Assembly: GCA_027886175.1 (NCBI GenBank)
Contig: JAJNNQ010000024.1
Span: 620,001 to 684,000 of the forward strand
Length of the DNA: 64,000 nt
Direction of reading: 5' to 3'
Source: Phylloscopus collybita
Taxonomy: Eukaryota; Chordata; Aves; Passeriformes; Phylloscopidae
How positions within the stretch are numbered: the first letter of the stretch is position 1; each line of letters starts with the position of its first letter. Shown here piece after piece: positions 32,901-44,900 of this stretch. The notes below the pieces were generated by a model. It had not been told where the DNA came from. It was given only the letters and a program-made list of their open reading frames with translations, and ran no database searches. A program made the translations under genes and the position numbers.

Positions 32901-35900
32901 AAGGACTGATGGAGAATACATCCTATCTGGAACATCAAGGGTACTCTAAGAACTTCCCAGGCACCTAGGAAATCTTTCCAGGCACGGCTGTGCTTCCCCT
33001 GATCCTATCAACTACAGCATCAGGGGACAAAAGAACCTATAGAAATTCTATACTGAACAGCAAGTCCGGCCGCTGGGGGTTTCAACATCCCCGACTTCGG
33101 GGCAGGAGAGCCAAGTCAGGGCAGGCACAGGGAGCCCAAAGGCAGGGGGTTGTGGAGCCCAAAGGCAGGGGGGTGTGGAGCCCCAAAGGCAGGGGGGTGT
33201 GGAGCCCCAGCCCGGGGCTCGGGCACTGCTGGGCCCCCGGGGGACGTGGTCTGCCTCTGTCCCTTGTGTGAAAAACCACCTTTCACCTTTTTATAGTAAT
33301 TGATAAGCTTAATAAAAATAAAATAAAATAGAATGAAAGTAGAGAATTAAGGAGACAAATCAAGTAGCCACTCAGCTGAGGGTGCAAAGCAACACACCCC
33401 GCCCATTCTAAATTCCTTGGTCTTTAAAAGTCTTGGTGCTACGTATTTAAATGAGGTAATGCATGATTCAAATATTCATTTTGGTTTCAAGTCCCCCCCT
33501 AAGCATACAAGTTCTCTGTGAGGCTCCACAAAGTCCAGCTGCATGTTGGAAATCTGTCTTCTGGAGATTTAGACCCTCAAAGGCTGAATTGTTTCTTATC
33601 AGAAATCTTTAGTTGGGGAATTCCAGACGTCCCTTCTGTCTTCTGTCTGAAAATATCACTCCATTACATTTTAAATTCTACAAATAAAAGGAAATACAGT
33701 ACAACCTTCTTACATTATATGCATGACATTCATTTCAATATTTGCCAAAAGCCAACTCTAAAATATGTATTTATAACAGGGGCTTTATCAATTTCTTGTC
33801 TGGAATTCTCCTTGGCAATAAATTGTTTTTATTAAGATTGGCTCTTTAAATTTATAACGTGAATGTTGTTATTGATGTGTTTGAGCTGTATTTTTTTGCC
33901 TACTGACATCATCCATCCTTTGTGAAAGTTCACCTTTAATGTTTGTGTGTGCTGCAGTCCAGCTAATTCTTGTTTTCTCTCTTTTTTTTTTTTTTTTTTT
34001 TTTCCTCTAGGGGATCTACAAGTACCTTGAGAGGAACTTTTCAGACTTTAAGCAGAGAGGCTTTGTTGTTGGATATGATACACGAGGTCAGGTCACCAGC
34101 AACTGCAGCAGTAAGAAGTATGAGTATTGATTACATTTGCAAGACTAGAAATGAAATTGTGGCTTTAAATGTGTTCTGTCCTATTGGCACTTTTTGTTTG
34201 GGATGAACTGGGCACACTCTTTCCTCTCCCTTAGTCCATTGAAATAGTTAAGAGGAGAGGCTGGGACCAAATCCTTTGTGGTACCAGCATGCCAGCAAAC
34301 GAGGGCTGTGGGGCTGCTTGTTCCACCAGAGGATTTACAGGTTAAATGCACTAGAACATGAGGCTTCATGTGCCCGGAGACAAATGTGACTATGAAGGTG
34401 AATCCAGAGCATTAACCTCCAGCTGGAAACCCCTCACTATTCATTAACACTCTCCTTCTCTGGTATTTCACACCTGCTGGGGTAGAACAATTCCACCTGC
34501 AGCTTGCTGCAACTCAGTGTATTTGCACTTGGAGGGGGTTTGACCTGGAATGCTTAAAATGTAGACTTCAGCAATGGCAAACTGTGCTCTTTGCAGGGAA
34601 AGGGGAGAAAACTGCGTCCTGAATTCTCTAAGGAATCTTAATCCCTTGTCATTGGGGAGCAAAACACATGTGGTTACCAAAAAACCAGCCCAGGAGCTGA
34701 TTAGTATTTAGGTAGGGAGAAGTTAATTATTGTAGCTATTGTTGTAACTAACAGTTCTTTTTTTGTAAGATTTTGTAGTATTTAATGTTTTAGGGATGAA
34801 GAAGTCCTTGGTGTGTCTAATAGAGCACGAATCCAGTGGCTCTCCCTCCTTTCCCCTGCGTGCCTCTCCCCTGGGACTGAAGATGTGTGTGGCTCATTAT
34901 CCCCCAGGCTGTGTGGGTTGGGCACAGTGTAAAATGGGCAAGTGTAAGAGTGCTGTTCCTTTTTAGCCACACAAAGCCTGGAAGTCAGACTCGATGGTAA
35001 CACAGTTGTTTCACCTCAGCTCCCCACTATGTGTTTCCTCTGTCCCCCTGGGATAATGCACCCTTAATAGCAGCAATGCTAAAATCCAACTGGACTCCCC
35101 CAGAAGAATGTTTCCAGTGGGAGCAGAGTGCTTTTTCAGCGCTCTGTAGGCAGCAAGGCCCAGGGGGATGGCAGATCATCCAGCTGTGTCCTGTAATTAA
35201 GTTGGTGTAAATCAGGCAGATTTTTAGTAGCTTCAGCTCCAAGCTGAGCTCTCAAACTCTTTCAGGTGGTTTTGGGTGACACTTGACAGGTGCTGTAGTG
35301 AATTCTGAGTCAGTGACACTTGGGCTGCTGGTGATGGAGAGAAGGAAGTCAGTATTAATGCTTGTCTGTGAGAACAAGGGAGCAAGGTGAGCTTACACCA
35401 TTTAATAGCTTATCTGTTTTGACTCTGAGACTTACTTCCCCTTATCTCCTGAGCTGTGGGTACCTGAGTGCAAAAGGACTTTGGTACCAGTTACCTGGAA
35501 GAGAATGAACTTCCCTGGTGCTTGAAAGGGCAAGTTTATAATAAAGTGAGACTTAGAACTGGGGGCACTGTTCCTGTTTCTAAACATTCTGGAATGAGGA
35601 GTGCTGCTTTGCAGAAGTATCTTTTAGGAATAGATCTGCTTCCTGGGCGTGATCTGAAGCTGCTGAGCAGGGCTGGCAATCGAGCATTGTGTGGGATACC
35701 AAATCCTTTTCCAAACCTGCTGTTGCAGACATCTGGTACTTCAGACTTGGTGGGAAGTTGTTTTTGTCCTTCAGCAAAGAATGAGTGTTCTGCCAGCGGG
35801 TTCTCTATCTTTGTGGGGGATATCTGCTTTGTTTGGGTGAGGGACTGAAGTGCCTTGCACTGTCCAGGCAGCAGCTGAGACGCTGGCTCAGATTCTGCAG

Positions 35901-38900
35901 CCTGAGCACTTACCCTGACGGTGCAATTTGTAGGATGCCACTCTAAGCATGAGCCAAAAGGCAGTAGAGTGCTCTAAGAAATAAGTGCCTGGAGATGACA
36001 GGAATTCCATCTGGCTGTTGGCCTGCCCTGGGAATTGGAGTGACTGAATATTTTCTTTTTCCTGTCGGTAGGCTTGCAAAGCTCACTGCAGCTGTCCTGC
36101 TGGCAAAAGATGTACTCGTGTACTTCTTCTCCACCTATGTCCCCACCCCCTTTGTGGTGAGTCACCTTCTCCTCTGTATTGTTGCACCACACCGTTAATG
36201 GAGTATTTGAATTCACTGAAAAGGAGAACTAGCAGTTTTCTTGAATTCTGTGATTTAGCGGAAATAGAGCTGCTTGGTACACTTGGCTCTTCACGGAGGC
36301 TGTAACAAGAATGCTGCCAAATTCCTTGGTGCCTCTGCTTTTGATATGTCAAAAATAGACTCTTACAGTCACATGAGCTTTTTCTTGCATGGTTTTAAAT
36401 CTTTGCTTGTTTTCCATAAGATCTTCTACTGTGCTCTGTATTCTGTGGATCCTGGTTTGAGGGGAGGACCGGAGTGCCTGGAGTAGCCATAATTTGTTCT
36501 TTAACAAGCCTTTTTGTGAATTCCTTTGCTCTGTTCCAGCCCCTTTCCCAGTGCTGCTGTAATCTGAGCATAGACTTTCTTTAGCTGGCCAGTTCACGAT
36601 TGCATTTTTGTAATTGATGAAAAGAATGTGTTTATGGAGAGGAATTAGAGGGCAGCTTCCTCCTGCCGGCTGCAGGAGCCAGTGGGGCTTGTTGGTGTGT
36701 GTGCCTTTCAGCTCAGCTGGTGCAGGGCTGGAAGGGCCCTCTGTGGGGTGGTGTCCCCGCGGTGCTGAGCGCTGTCTGTGTGTCCCCTGCAGCCCTACGC
36801 CGTGCAGCAGCTGGGAGCAGTGGCTGGGGTGATGATCACAGCGTCCCACAACCGCAAGGAGGACAATGGCTACAAGGTGAGGCCTCGGTCGTGGCCTGGC
36901 ACGGCCCTGCCAGCTGCTTTCCAGCGTTGGGCTGGAAACCCAGTGCCTTGGGTTGGGAAAGGCTGTAAAACTCATCCAGTGCCACCCCCTGCATGGCAGG
37001 GACACCTCCCACCACCCCAGCTTGCTTCAGCCCCATCCAGCCTGGCCTTGGAACCCTCTGGGATGGGGAGACCTGTGCCAGGGCCTCCCCCTGCTCACAG
37101 TGACAAAGCTCTTTTTGTCTGTGTCCATTAGAAGGACAAGTTCTGTAAAGCAATTCATCCTTCTCTAACCTGACATGCTTGTCTGTGATGAGCACACACG
37201 CAGTTTGTGTATCTTGAGCATTAATCTGTAGTCACATCCCATAGAATCTAATCAGCAGCTGAAGGAATGCTCCAGCAATTTGTGTGTTCACTGCTGAGCT
37301 TAAAACTCAGTTGAAAACGAAGCCAGAACTGAGGTGAATTCATGCACACACTAAGGCACTGTGCTGAAGATGATTTAAGAGTGGATGAATAAAGCACAGT
37401 AGCATTGTGTTGTTCCCTGGTTTTCTGGGCATTGAAGAGGGGTGGGTGACTTCACTTTGAAAGCTTGGGACTGTAAAACCATCCACAATGGCAAGTACAA
37501 TGTTCTAACTGAGTAGCTTTTTCCTCAGCTTTATAAGACCCTGAACTAAACTCTCAACGTTAGCTGAGCATTCTAGAAGCCCTGTGGCAGCTCAGTGAGC
37601 GATGGCAGAGTGAGGAAAGGCAGTCCTGCCATGCCCAGAGAGAACTCTTGGGCGTGACTGAACTGCTCTTGTCTTCCCTGGAACAAGTTGTGAAGTTCTT
37701 CACCAGCCTTTGTGCTGGAGCAATGAGTAAGGAAAGAAGCCACAACAATTTCCCAGATGCTTCATTTGTCAAGAAGCAATTTTGTGTGCAGTGTACTTTT
37801 GCCGGGATGCTGCTGTGTTTCCTGGTTTGCTTTTGCCGGGATGCTGCTGTGTTTCCTGGTTTGCTTTTGCCGGGATGCTGGTGTGTTTCCTGGTTTGCTT
37901 TTGCCGGGATGCTGGTGTGTTTCCTGGTTTATTTTGGCCGGGATGCTGGTTTGCTTCCTAGTCTTTCCCAAGAGCTGTTCCATCTTTCAGGATTTCCCGT
38001 GTGAATTTCATCAGCTTCTGAAGGTTTTGGACAGTTTTAATGAAGGTGACAAACCCAGAGGACACTGACACTGAGAAAACAGAGGCAGTGCAGATTATCT
38101 GAGCAGAGTCTGCACTGTGAGCTCAGCCATGCCATTGGCAACAGACTCTGGGAAAACTGGCCTCCAGATCTTGACCAAAGCCTTTTTTGTGGGTGAGGGT
38201 TAGATACAGTGTTTCCAGCTGAGAGATTACACTTGTTCAGCTGTGGAGAAACGTGGACCTTGGCACACAGCTTATCTGTTTTGCTTTGGGTTCAGAAACA
38301 AGCTGTACTCCTTTTCCAAAAGGAATGCCAGCCTTGGAGAAGGTGATATTTGTTTTCCACAGCACTCCCAGATAGAGGCGTCTGGTTTTGGTTTCTCACA
38401 TCCTGGTATTTTAGCTGTAAGAGTTAAATACCAGCTTTGGGGAAGGCAGGTTGTGTTGCTGTGTAAGCTCCATTTATCACAACTAACTGCAGTTGGGAAC
38501 TTGTGTTGAATGATTCCCAAAGTCTTGAGAACCAAGCCAGTCAGATGCTGGCTTCGCTGTATGAGTAGACAGAAAGTAGGTGGAATCCCGTAGCTAAAAG
38601 GATTTACCAGGTTAATAATCTTTGTAAATAAACTGTGTCTTGTTTCCCTTCAACTTTGACCAGGTTTATTGGGAAAATGGAGCCCAGATCACCTCTCCTC
38701 ATGATAAGGAAATTATAAAATGTATAGAAGAGTGTGTTGAACCATGGAATGGCTCCTGGAATGAGAATCTGGTCGACACGAGTCCCCTCAGACAGGATCC
38801 TCTGAAGAAAATTTGTGACAGCTACATGGAGGATCTGACAAAGATCTGCTATCATAGGTATTATATAGAGCAAAAGGTACCTAAGTCATGTTTCTAAGTA

Positions 38901-41900
38901 AACTGTGGGTTGAATGTGGAAAAACTGACTTCAGACAGACTTCACTGTGTTCTCTGAGGTGGCATTAAATTCAGGGGTCACCATCCTTAGGATTAAACCA
39001 TTTGGTTGAGAATAAACCAGCTGCCTTTGGGAGTTGAGCTGCTGTGAAGCACCCCAGTGGAAACCATTTAATGGAAGTGAATATGCTCCCAGGGTTCTAA
39101 ATAAAACGCAGAAATTCAGAGTAAAAGTGAGGTGCACGTGCATAGAATAGATTCAGTCTAAAGGTTAGGTGGGGCAGAAGATGAGAATAAAAGGAGGAGG
39201 ATGGATGACATGAAGCAGATCTGGAATAACATTTTAAGGTGGTGTAGGAGCTTGAGTTTGATAAACAGTTGATTCTTGGAAGACTTTGATCTGTTTCAGC
39301 AGAAGGTAAATATTTCAGTTTCCAGGAGAAGAAGCTTTAACCCAGCGATTTCTAGTGCAAAATAAGCACTTTCACTCCTTCCTTCGAAATGAATGCAGAA
39401 ATCAGCAGAATAGTACACAGGGGAACTGCGGCTGATTTTGCTTTCCCTCGTGAAGAGAGTCTCATTAAACAGCTGAAATCTTACTGAAGTTCTGTTTCCT
39501 CCTCAGGGAGCTGAACATGCAGAGCAGTTTGAAGTTTGTGCATACCTCCTTCCATGGAGTTGGACATGACTACGTGCAGTTGGCTTTCAAAGCCTTTGGG
39601 TTTCAGCCCCCCATCCCAGTACCAGAACAAAAAGATCCAGACCCAGACTTCTCTACTGTCAAGTGCCCAAATCCTGAAGAGGGAGAATCTGTGCTGGTAT
39701 TGTAGTTTTTTTCTTCATCGGATTTCTGTGGGGACAAACTGAGGAAGAGAACAGGGAGAACCTGCTTTCCACTGTATGAATCCAGTGGGCAATCCATGGG
39801 GGATTTTTCTTTCACTGGGAGTTAGGTGTAAGTAGGAAGGCTGTGGGTTTATTTATTCTTACGTTTTGGGGGTTTTTTGCCCCCTCCTTCTCCCACCAGG
39901 AGTTGTCACTGAGGCTGGCAGAGAAGGAAGATGCAAAGGTAGTAGTGGCCACTGATCCAGATGCAGATCGACTGGCAGTGGCAGAACAGCAGGAAAAGTA
40001 AGTGAGGGGACCCTTCTTTGTGTCTTCCTGCAGAACAGGTGGTGAGAGTCACAGAATGTCCCCAAACGCTTGCCAGGCACGGGCCTTCAGTTCACTCTTT
40101 TCCTTAGGTATATGGATATTTTCCCTTCTGGTTTTTATCCTTTGGTATAGCTCCAAATGCCTTTTACATCAGTTCACTCAGCAAGGAGTAGATGAAATAC
40201 TTAGTGCTATAGTAGTAGATGGCCAAATAAAGCTCAGCTGAGAACTGAGTGGTTACTAAAGACAGTAAAGTCTTGTTGTTTACCGTGTTTTCATTTATGC
40301 CAGGCAAACCTTCCTTGGCAGTTGTCATGGGCTTTTTTGGTGGGGTGTTTTTTTTATATTTTTAATTTTAATCCTTTGTTTTCCCCTGCCTGATCATATT
40401 GAATAGAAATGCTTTTTCTCCCACTGGCAGGCCCCAGTTCTGCTGGTTGTGTAAGTAAAAGTTGTGTCAGTCAGGCCCTGCCTGACTGCAGTGTACAGAT
40501 ATCAGTTCTAGGCTGCTCCCCTGCTGCTGGGTAATCAGAGGCCCCAGCTGTGACCCCAGGGGTGTCTTTCCCTGCTGGCAGGATTCTCTGGGCTCATGAA
40601 TCCTTGAGGTGTGATCAGTGTGGAGTCCTGTCAGTAGGGTGGCTTTGCCTCGAGCAGCTTGTCAGTGCTGTGCTCACATCCCCGTGCTCAGTGACTGCAG
40701 AATTCCTCTTCCCCGAGGGCTGCTCCTGGGAGAGCCCTCACCCTGCCTCTGGAAAGGAATCCTGCTGTGCAGTGACAGTGGAGTTCCTGTCCCCCAGCCC
40801 TCACCCTGCCTCTCCTGCTGTGCAGTGGCAGTGGAATTCCTGTCCCCCAGCCCTCACCCTGCCTCTCCCTGCAGTGGCTGCTGGAAGGTGTTCACGGGCA
40901 ATGAGCTGGCAGCCTTGTTTGGCTGGTGGATGTTTTCCTGCTGGAAGGAGAACTGCTCCCAAGATGCTGATGTGAGGAACGTTTACATGCTGGCAACCAC
41001 CGTCTCCTCCAAGATTTTGAGGGCAATTGCACTTAAAGAGGGGTTTCACTTCGAGGTGAGTGTGGGTGATGTGCTGCTGTCTCCATCCCAACCCCTGCTG
41101 GTGATCTCCTGGAATGGAAAGTGGGCAGGGGACTTCCAGGCTTCTGGCTGGGAGTTTTGAGGGGTTCAACTCGAAGGGAATGTTCTTTCACCCAGACAAG
41201 CCTGACTGCAATCTCCTCAGTGTTCTCAGGCTGGGAGATCAGCGTGGGCAAAGCTCAGTGAGGGGACACAAACCAACACCAGAATTCCAGGTCACAGGAA
41301 AACCTGAGCTGTGGTTATCTCCCTAGAGAGAAATTCTTCCGTGTGAGAGGAGGGAGGTTGGTGCAGCCTGAGTGTTCACTACAACGTTGATGGGTTTGTA
41401 ATGAGCACTTGGAGGTTACACAGTGGCCCTTCAGGTGCCCCGTGCCAGCAGGGTTTGAATTTGGGTTTACTTGAGGCAGGGACATGCAGAGGAACTCTTG
41501 TGTTCAGATCTTTAATGCAACTCTGTTAAGGACGTGCTGAAAAAGAAGCTGGGGGTGCTCCCCACGGACTGACAGTTTAGTTCCTGCATCCAAATTAAAT
41601 CTGATTTCTGTTGGATGTTAGCCAGAAGCGAGGTAAGTGCCCAAATTCATAGCACAAACGTATAAAAGGGCCAGGCCTCGTTTATCCATGTCTTAATTAA
41701 ATCCATGTGCAATAGGAATAAATATTTTTCCAAACAATGAGGAATTTAAAATTGAAAGCAACGCTGAAAACCATTTTGAGTGACTGGCCAGATAAGCCTA
41801 ATCAGGGTAAACATCAGTTCCTTGGAGTGGATTTGGTTCTCTCTCTGAATACATAAATAGATTAAAAATAAATATTTTCAAAGTAAGTATTTTTTCTTTA

Positions 41901-44900
41901 ATTGGAAAAGGACATACTTGACTGAAAGAAAAAGAGCAGCTAGGAATTTACAGAACCTCTTGGCCTTCTTGAAAAGCTCCCCCTTTTTATTTGTAACTTC
42001 CTTCTCTCCAGAGAAACTGTTTCTAAGCTTCTGACTGCCTTTGCATGATTTATGTAAAAAAACCCCAGAACAGCGCTCTCCCCTCCCAGCACCTAAAAGT
42101 GTTGCTTTTATATTTCTGTAGCTTTTCCTCCTGAGTAACTGTGTCTTATCTGATGAGCAGCACAGATGATCTGATGTGATCTCAGAGCACCACAGTCCCT
42201 GACACACTTTTTCCTTGGTTTGATACTTGTGTCCTAGTTGAGTATCCACTAGGAAAATGCTATCCAGTGGCTCTTTGCCTTGGACTCATCCAAGGATGTG
42301 ACTTGTCTGATGCTTCTTTACTGTCCCTCTTCTGCTTGTCAGTTAATTAGATTTAAAATTAAGGAAATCACTTAAAGAAAAAAAACAAAAAAAAAAAAAA
42401 CCCCAATAAACAACCAGAAAAGCATCCTTAAGCTTTAGTGTTTTGACTCTGCAGCAGTCTTTCCCATTGACCCTAAAATTCAAAATCCATTCTTATATTT
42501 TCTCTTTGTTTGTGGGTTTGTTTTTGTTTTTTTTTTTTAGTTTGAAGTGAAGGCAACAGTGGCTGTACTTTTTTCTTTGAATTGTGGCTAAATTGAAAAT
42601 GTGTTTTAAGCACTCTTCTTTTCCCCCTCCTGTTTTAGGAAACACTCCCTGGTTTTAAATGGATTGGAAGCAGAGTTAAAAATCTCCTAGACAGCGGAAA
42701 AGAAGTTCTCTTTGCGTTTGAGGAGTCTATTGGTATGAGTGCTGATTTCCCTTCAAACTCTGGGGGAATGTGAATAGGAAGGACTGGTCTTAGTTATGAA
42801 ATAAAACACACAGAAAGTGCTTTATTTTTATCCTCCTAGTTAATAGCACTGCTATTTTGCTCTGGTCAAGCTAACTTGCTGCCTCCCATAATGAATTGTA
42901 TCTGACTTGCTGGTTCTGGTGTTGTGCTTGTCTTTCCAGCCCTCTAATTAACCCCCAAGTTAATTAGCTGTCTCCTGCACATGCAGATATGCAGCAATAA
43001 AGCAGCTTCCATGTACTGGCCAATTTTCCTCTCCAGGATCAAAGGATAAAACTTTAGTCAAGTAAATCAGTGTAATAATCTGTCAGGTTATTTTTCCACA
43101 ATCGCTGTTTTCTTCCTAGGCTTCATGTGTGGCACATCAGTGCTGGATAAGGATGGAGTGAGTGCAGCTGTGGTCATTGCTGAAATGGCAACTTACCTGC
43201 AGGGCCAGAGCCTGACCCTGGCACAGAAACTCGTTGACATTTATGAGACGTGAGTTTTAGAGCTGGGAATAATCTAAGGAATGTTTATTTGAATATAGAT
43301 ACGTGCATAAGTAAATGTTTGTATCCCTCGTGTGTTTTCCCACTGTAAGTTGTTGTGGGGTTTTTTGATGTAGGATGGATTACTGCCTGTCACTAGTGCA
43401 GGTACCACAAGGGGCTCCAGGAGGGCTGGAGAGGGATTTGAGACAGGGCACAGGGAATGGCTTCCCACTGCCAGAAGGGATCTGTAGCAGGGCAGAGGTG
43501 GAAGGAATGGCTACGGATGCAATCCCAGCAGTAAAACAAGGGTTGTGTTTGTCAGAATTAAGCCTCGTACTGAGATCTTCTGGGTACCAAACGTGCCAAA
43601 GCCTTCTGGATCTGGCAACTGAGAACACGAATCTGCTTGTAGGTATGGATATCACATATCCAAGACTTCCTATTTCCTGTGCTACGATCCTGCCACGATC
43701 AAAAGGATATTTGAGAGACTCCGGAACTTCGAGGGCCCTCAGTCTTACCCCAAATGCTGTGGGGTTTACAACATCTTACACGTCCGAGACATCACCACGG
43801 GCTATGACAGCAGCCAGCTGAACAAGAAGTCGGTGAGTTACAGAGTGTTTCTGCCGAGGAGGGCCTGCAGGAGCTGAAGGGAAGCACAGGGGCAGGAGGC
43901 AGGTGTGGGGTAATGCGGTGCTGCTTCCGCTGCAGTGATCAGTGACCTTTCCTGAGCACGGAGCCTGCTGCCCCCGCGCTTCCAGGCGCTGCCCCGTGGC
44001 ACTGAGGGCCTGTGCTGCTGTTCCCTAGGTGCTGCCAGTGAGCAAGAGCAGCCAGATGATCACCTTCACCTTCCAGAGCGGCTGCGTGGCCACGCTGCGC
44101 ACCAGCGGCACCGAGCCCAAGATCAAGTACTACGCCGAGATGTGCGCGCGGCCCGGGCACAGGTGGGTGCTGCCCCCCTGGGCACAGGTGGGTGCTGCCC
44201 CCGGGGCCCAGGTGGGTGCTGCCCCTGGGCCCAGGTGGGTGCTGCCCCTGGGCCCAGGTGGGTGCTGCCCCCGGGGCACAGGGGGGTGCTGCCCCCTGGC
44301 ACAGGTGTGGGTGCTGCCCCCGGGGCACAGGTGGGTGCTGCCCCCGGGGCACAGGTGGGTGCTGCTCTGGGGCACAGGTGTGGGTGCTGCCCCCCCGGGG
44401 CACAGGTGGGTGCTGCCCCCCGGGGCACAGGTGGGTGCTGCCCCCCGGGCACAGGGGGGTGCTGCCCCCTGGCACAGGTGTGGGTGCTGCCCCCTGGCAC
44501 AGGTGTGGGTGCTGCCCCCTGGCACAGGTGTGGGTGCTGCCCCCTGGCACAGGTGTGGGTGCTGCCCCCTGGCACAGGGGGGTGCTGCCCCCCGGGGCAC
44601 AGGGGGGTGCTGCCCCCCGGGGCACAGGTGGGTGCTGCCCCCCGGGCACAGGGGGGTGCTGCCCCCGGGGCACAGGTGGGTGCTGCCCCCGGGGCACAGG
44701 GGGGTGCTGCCCCCGGGGCACAGGTGGGTGCTGCCCCCGGGGCACGGGTGGGTGCTGCCCCCGGGGCACAGGTGGGTGCTGCCCCCTGGCACAGGTAGGT
44801 GCTGCCCCCCGGGGCACAGATGGGTGCTGCCCCCCGGGGCACAGGTGGGTGCTGCCCCCCGGGCACAGGGGGGTGCTGCCCCGGCTCTGCCTGCCTGCAG

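Larger units (their letters stand above)
28781..34010 (+). other. PGM2L1 intron 2
   Basis: 5.2-kb intron. A short CR1 3' end (CAATCTGTGATTCTA) occurs at about 31890-31905, a possible retroelement-derived patch at 32640-33350, and a 22-T tract at 33982-34003 forms the polypyrimidine tract of exon 3. Nothing else is recognised. Confidence 0.55.
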
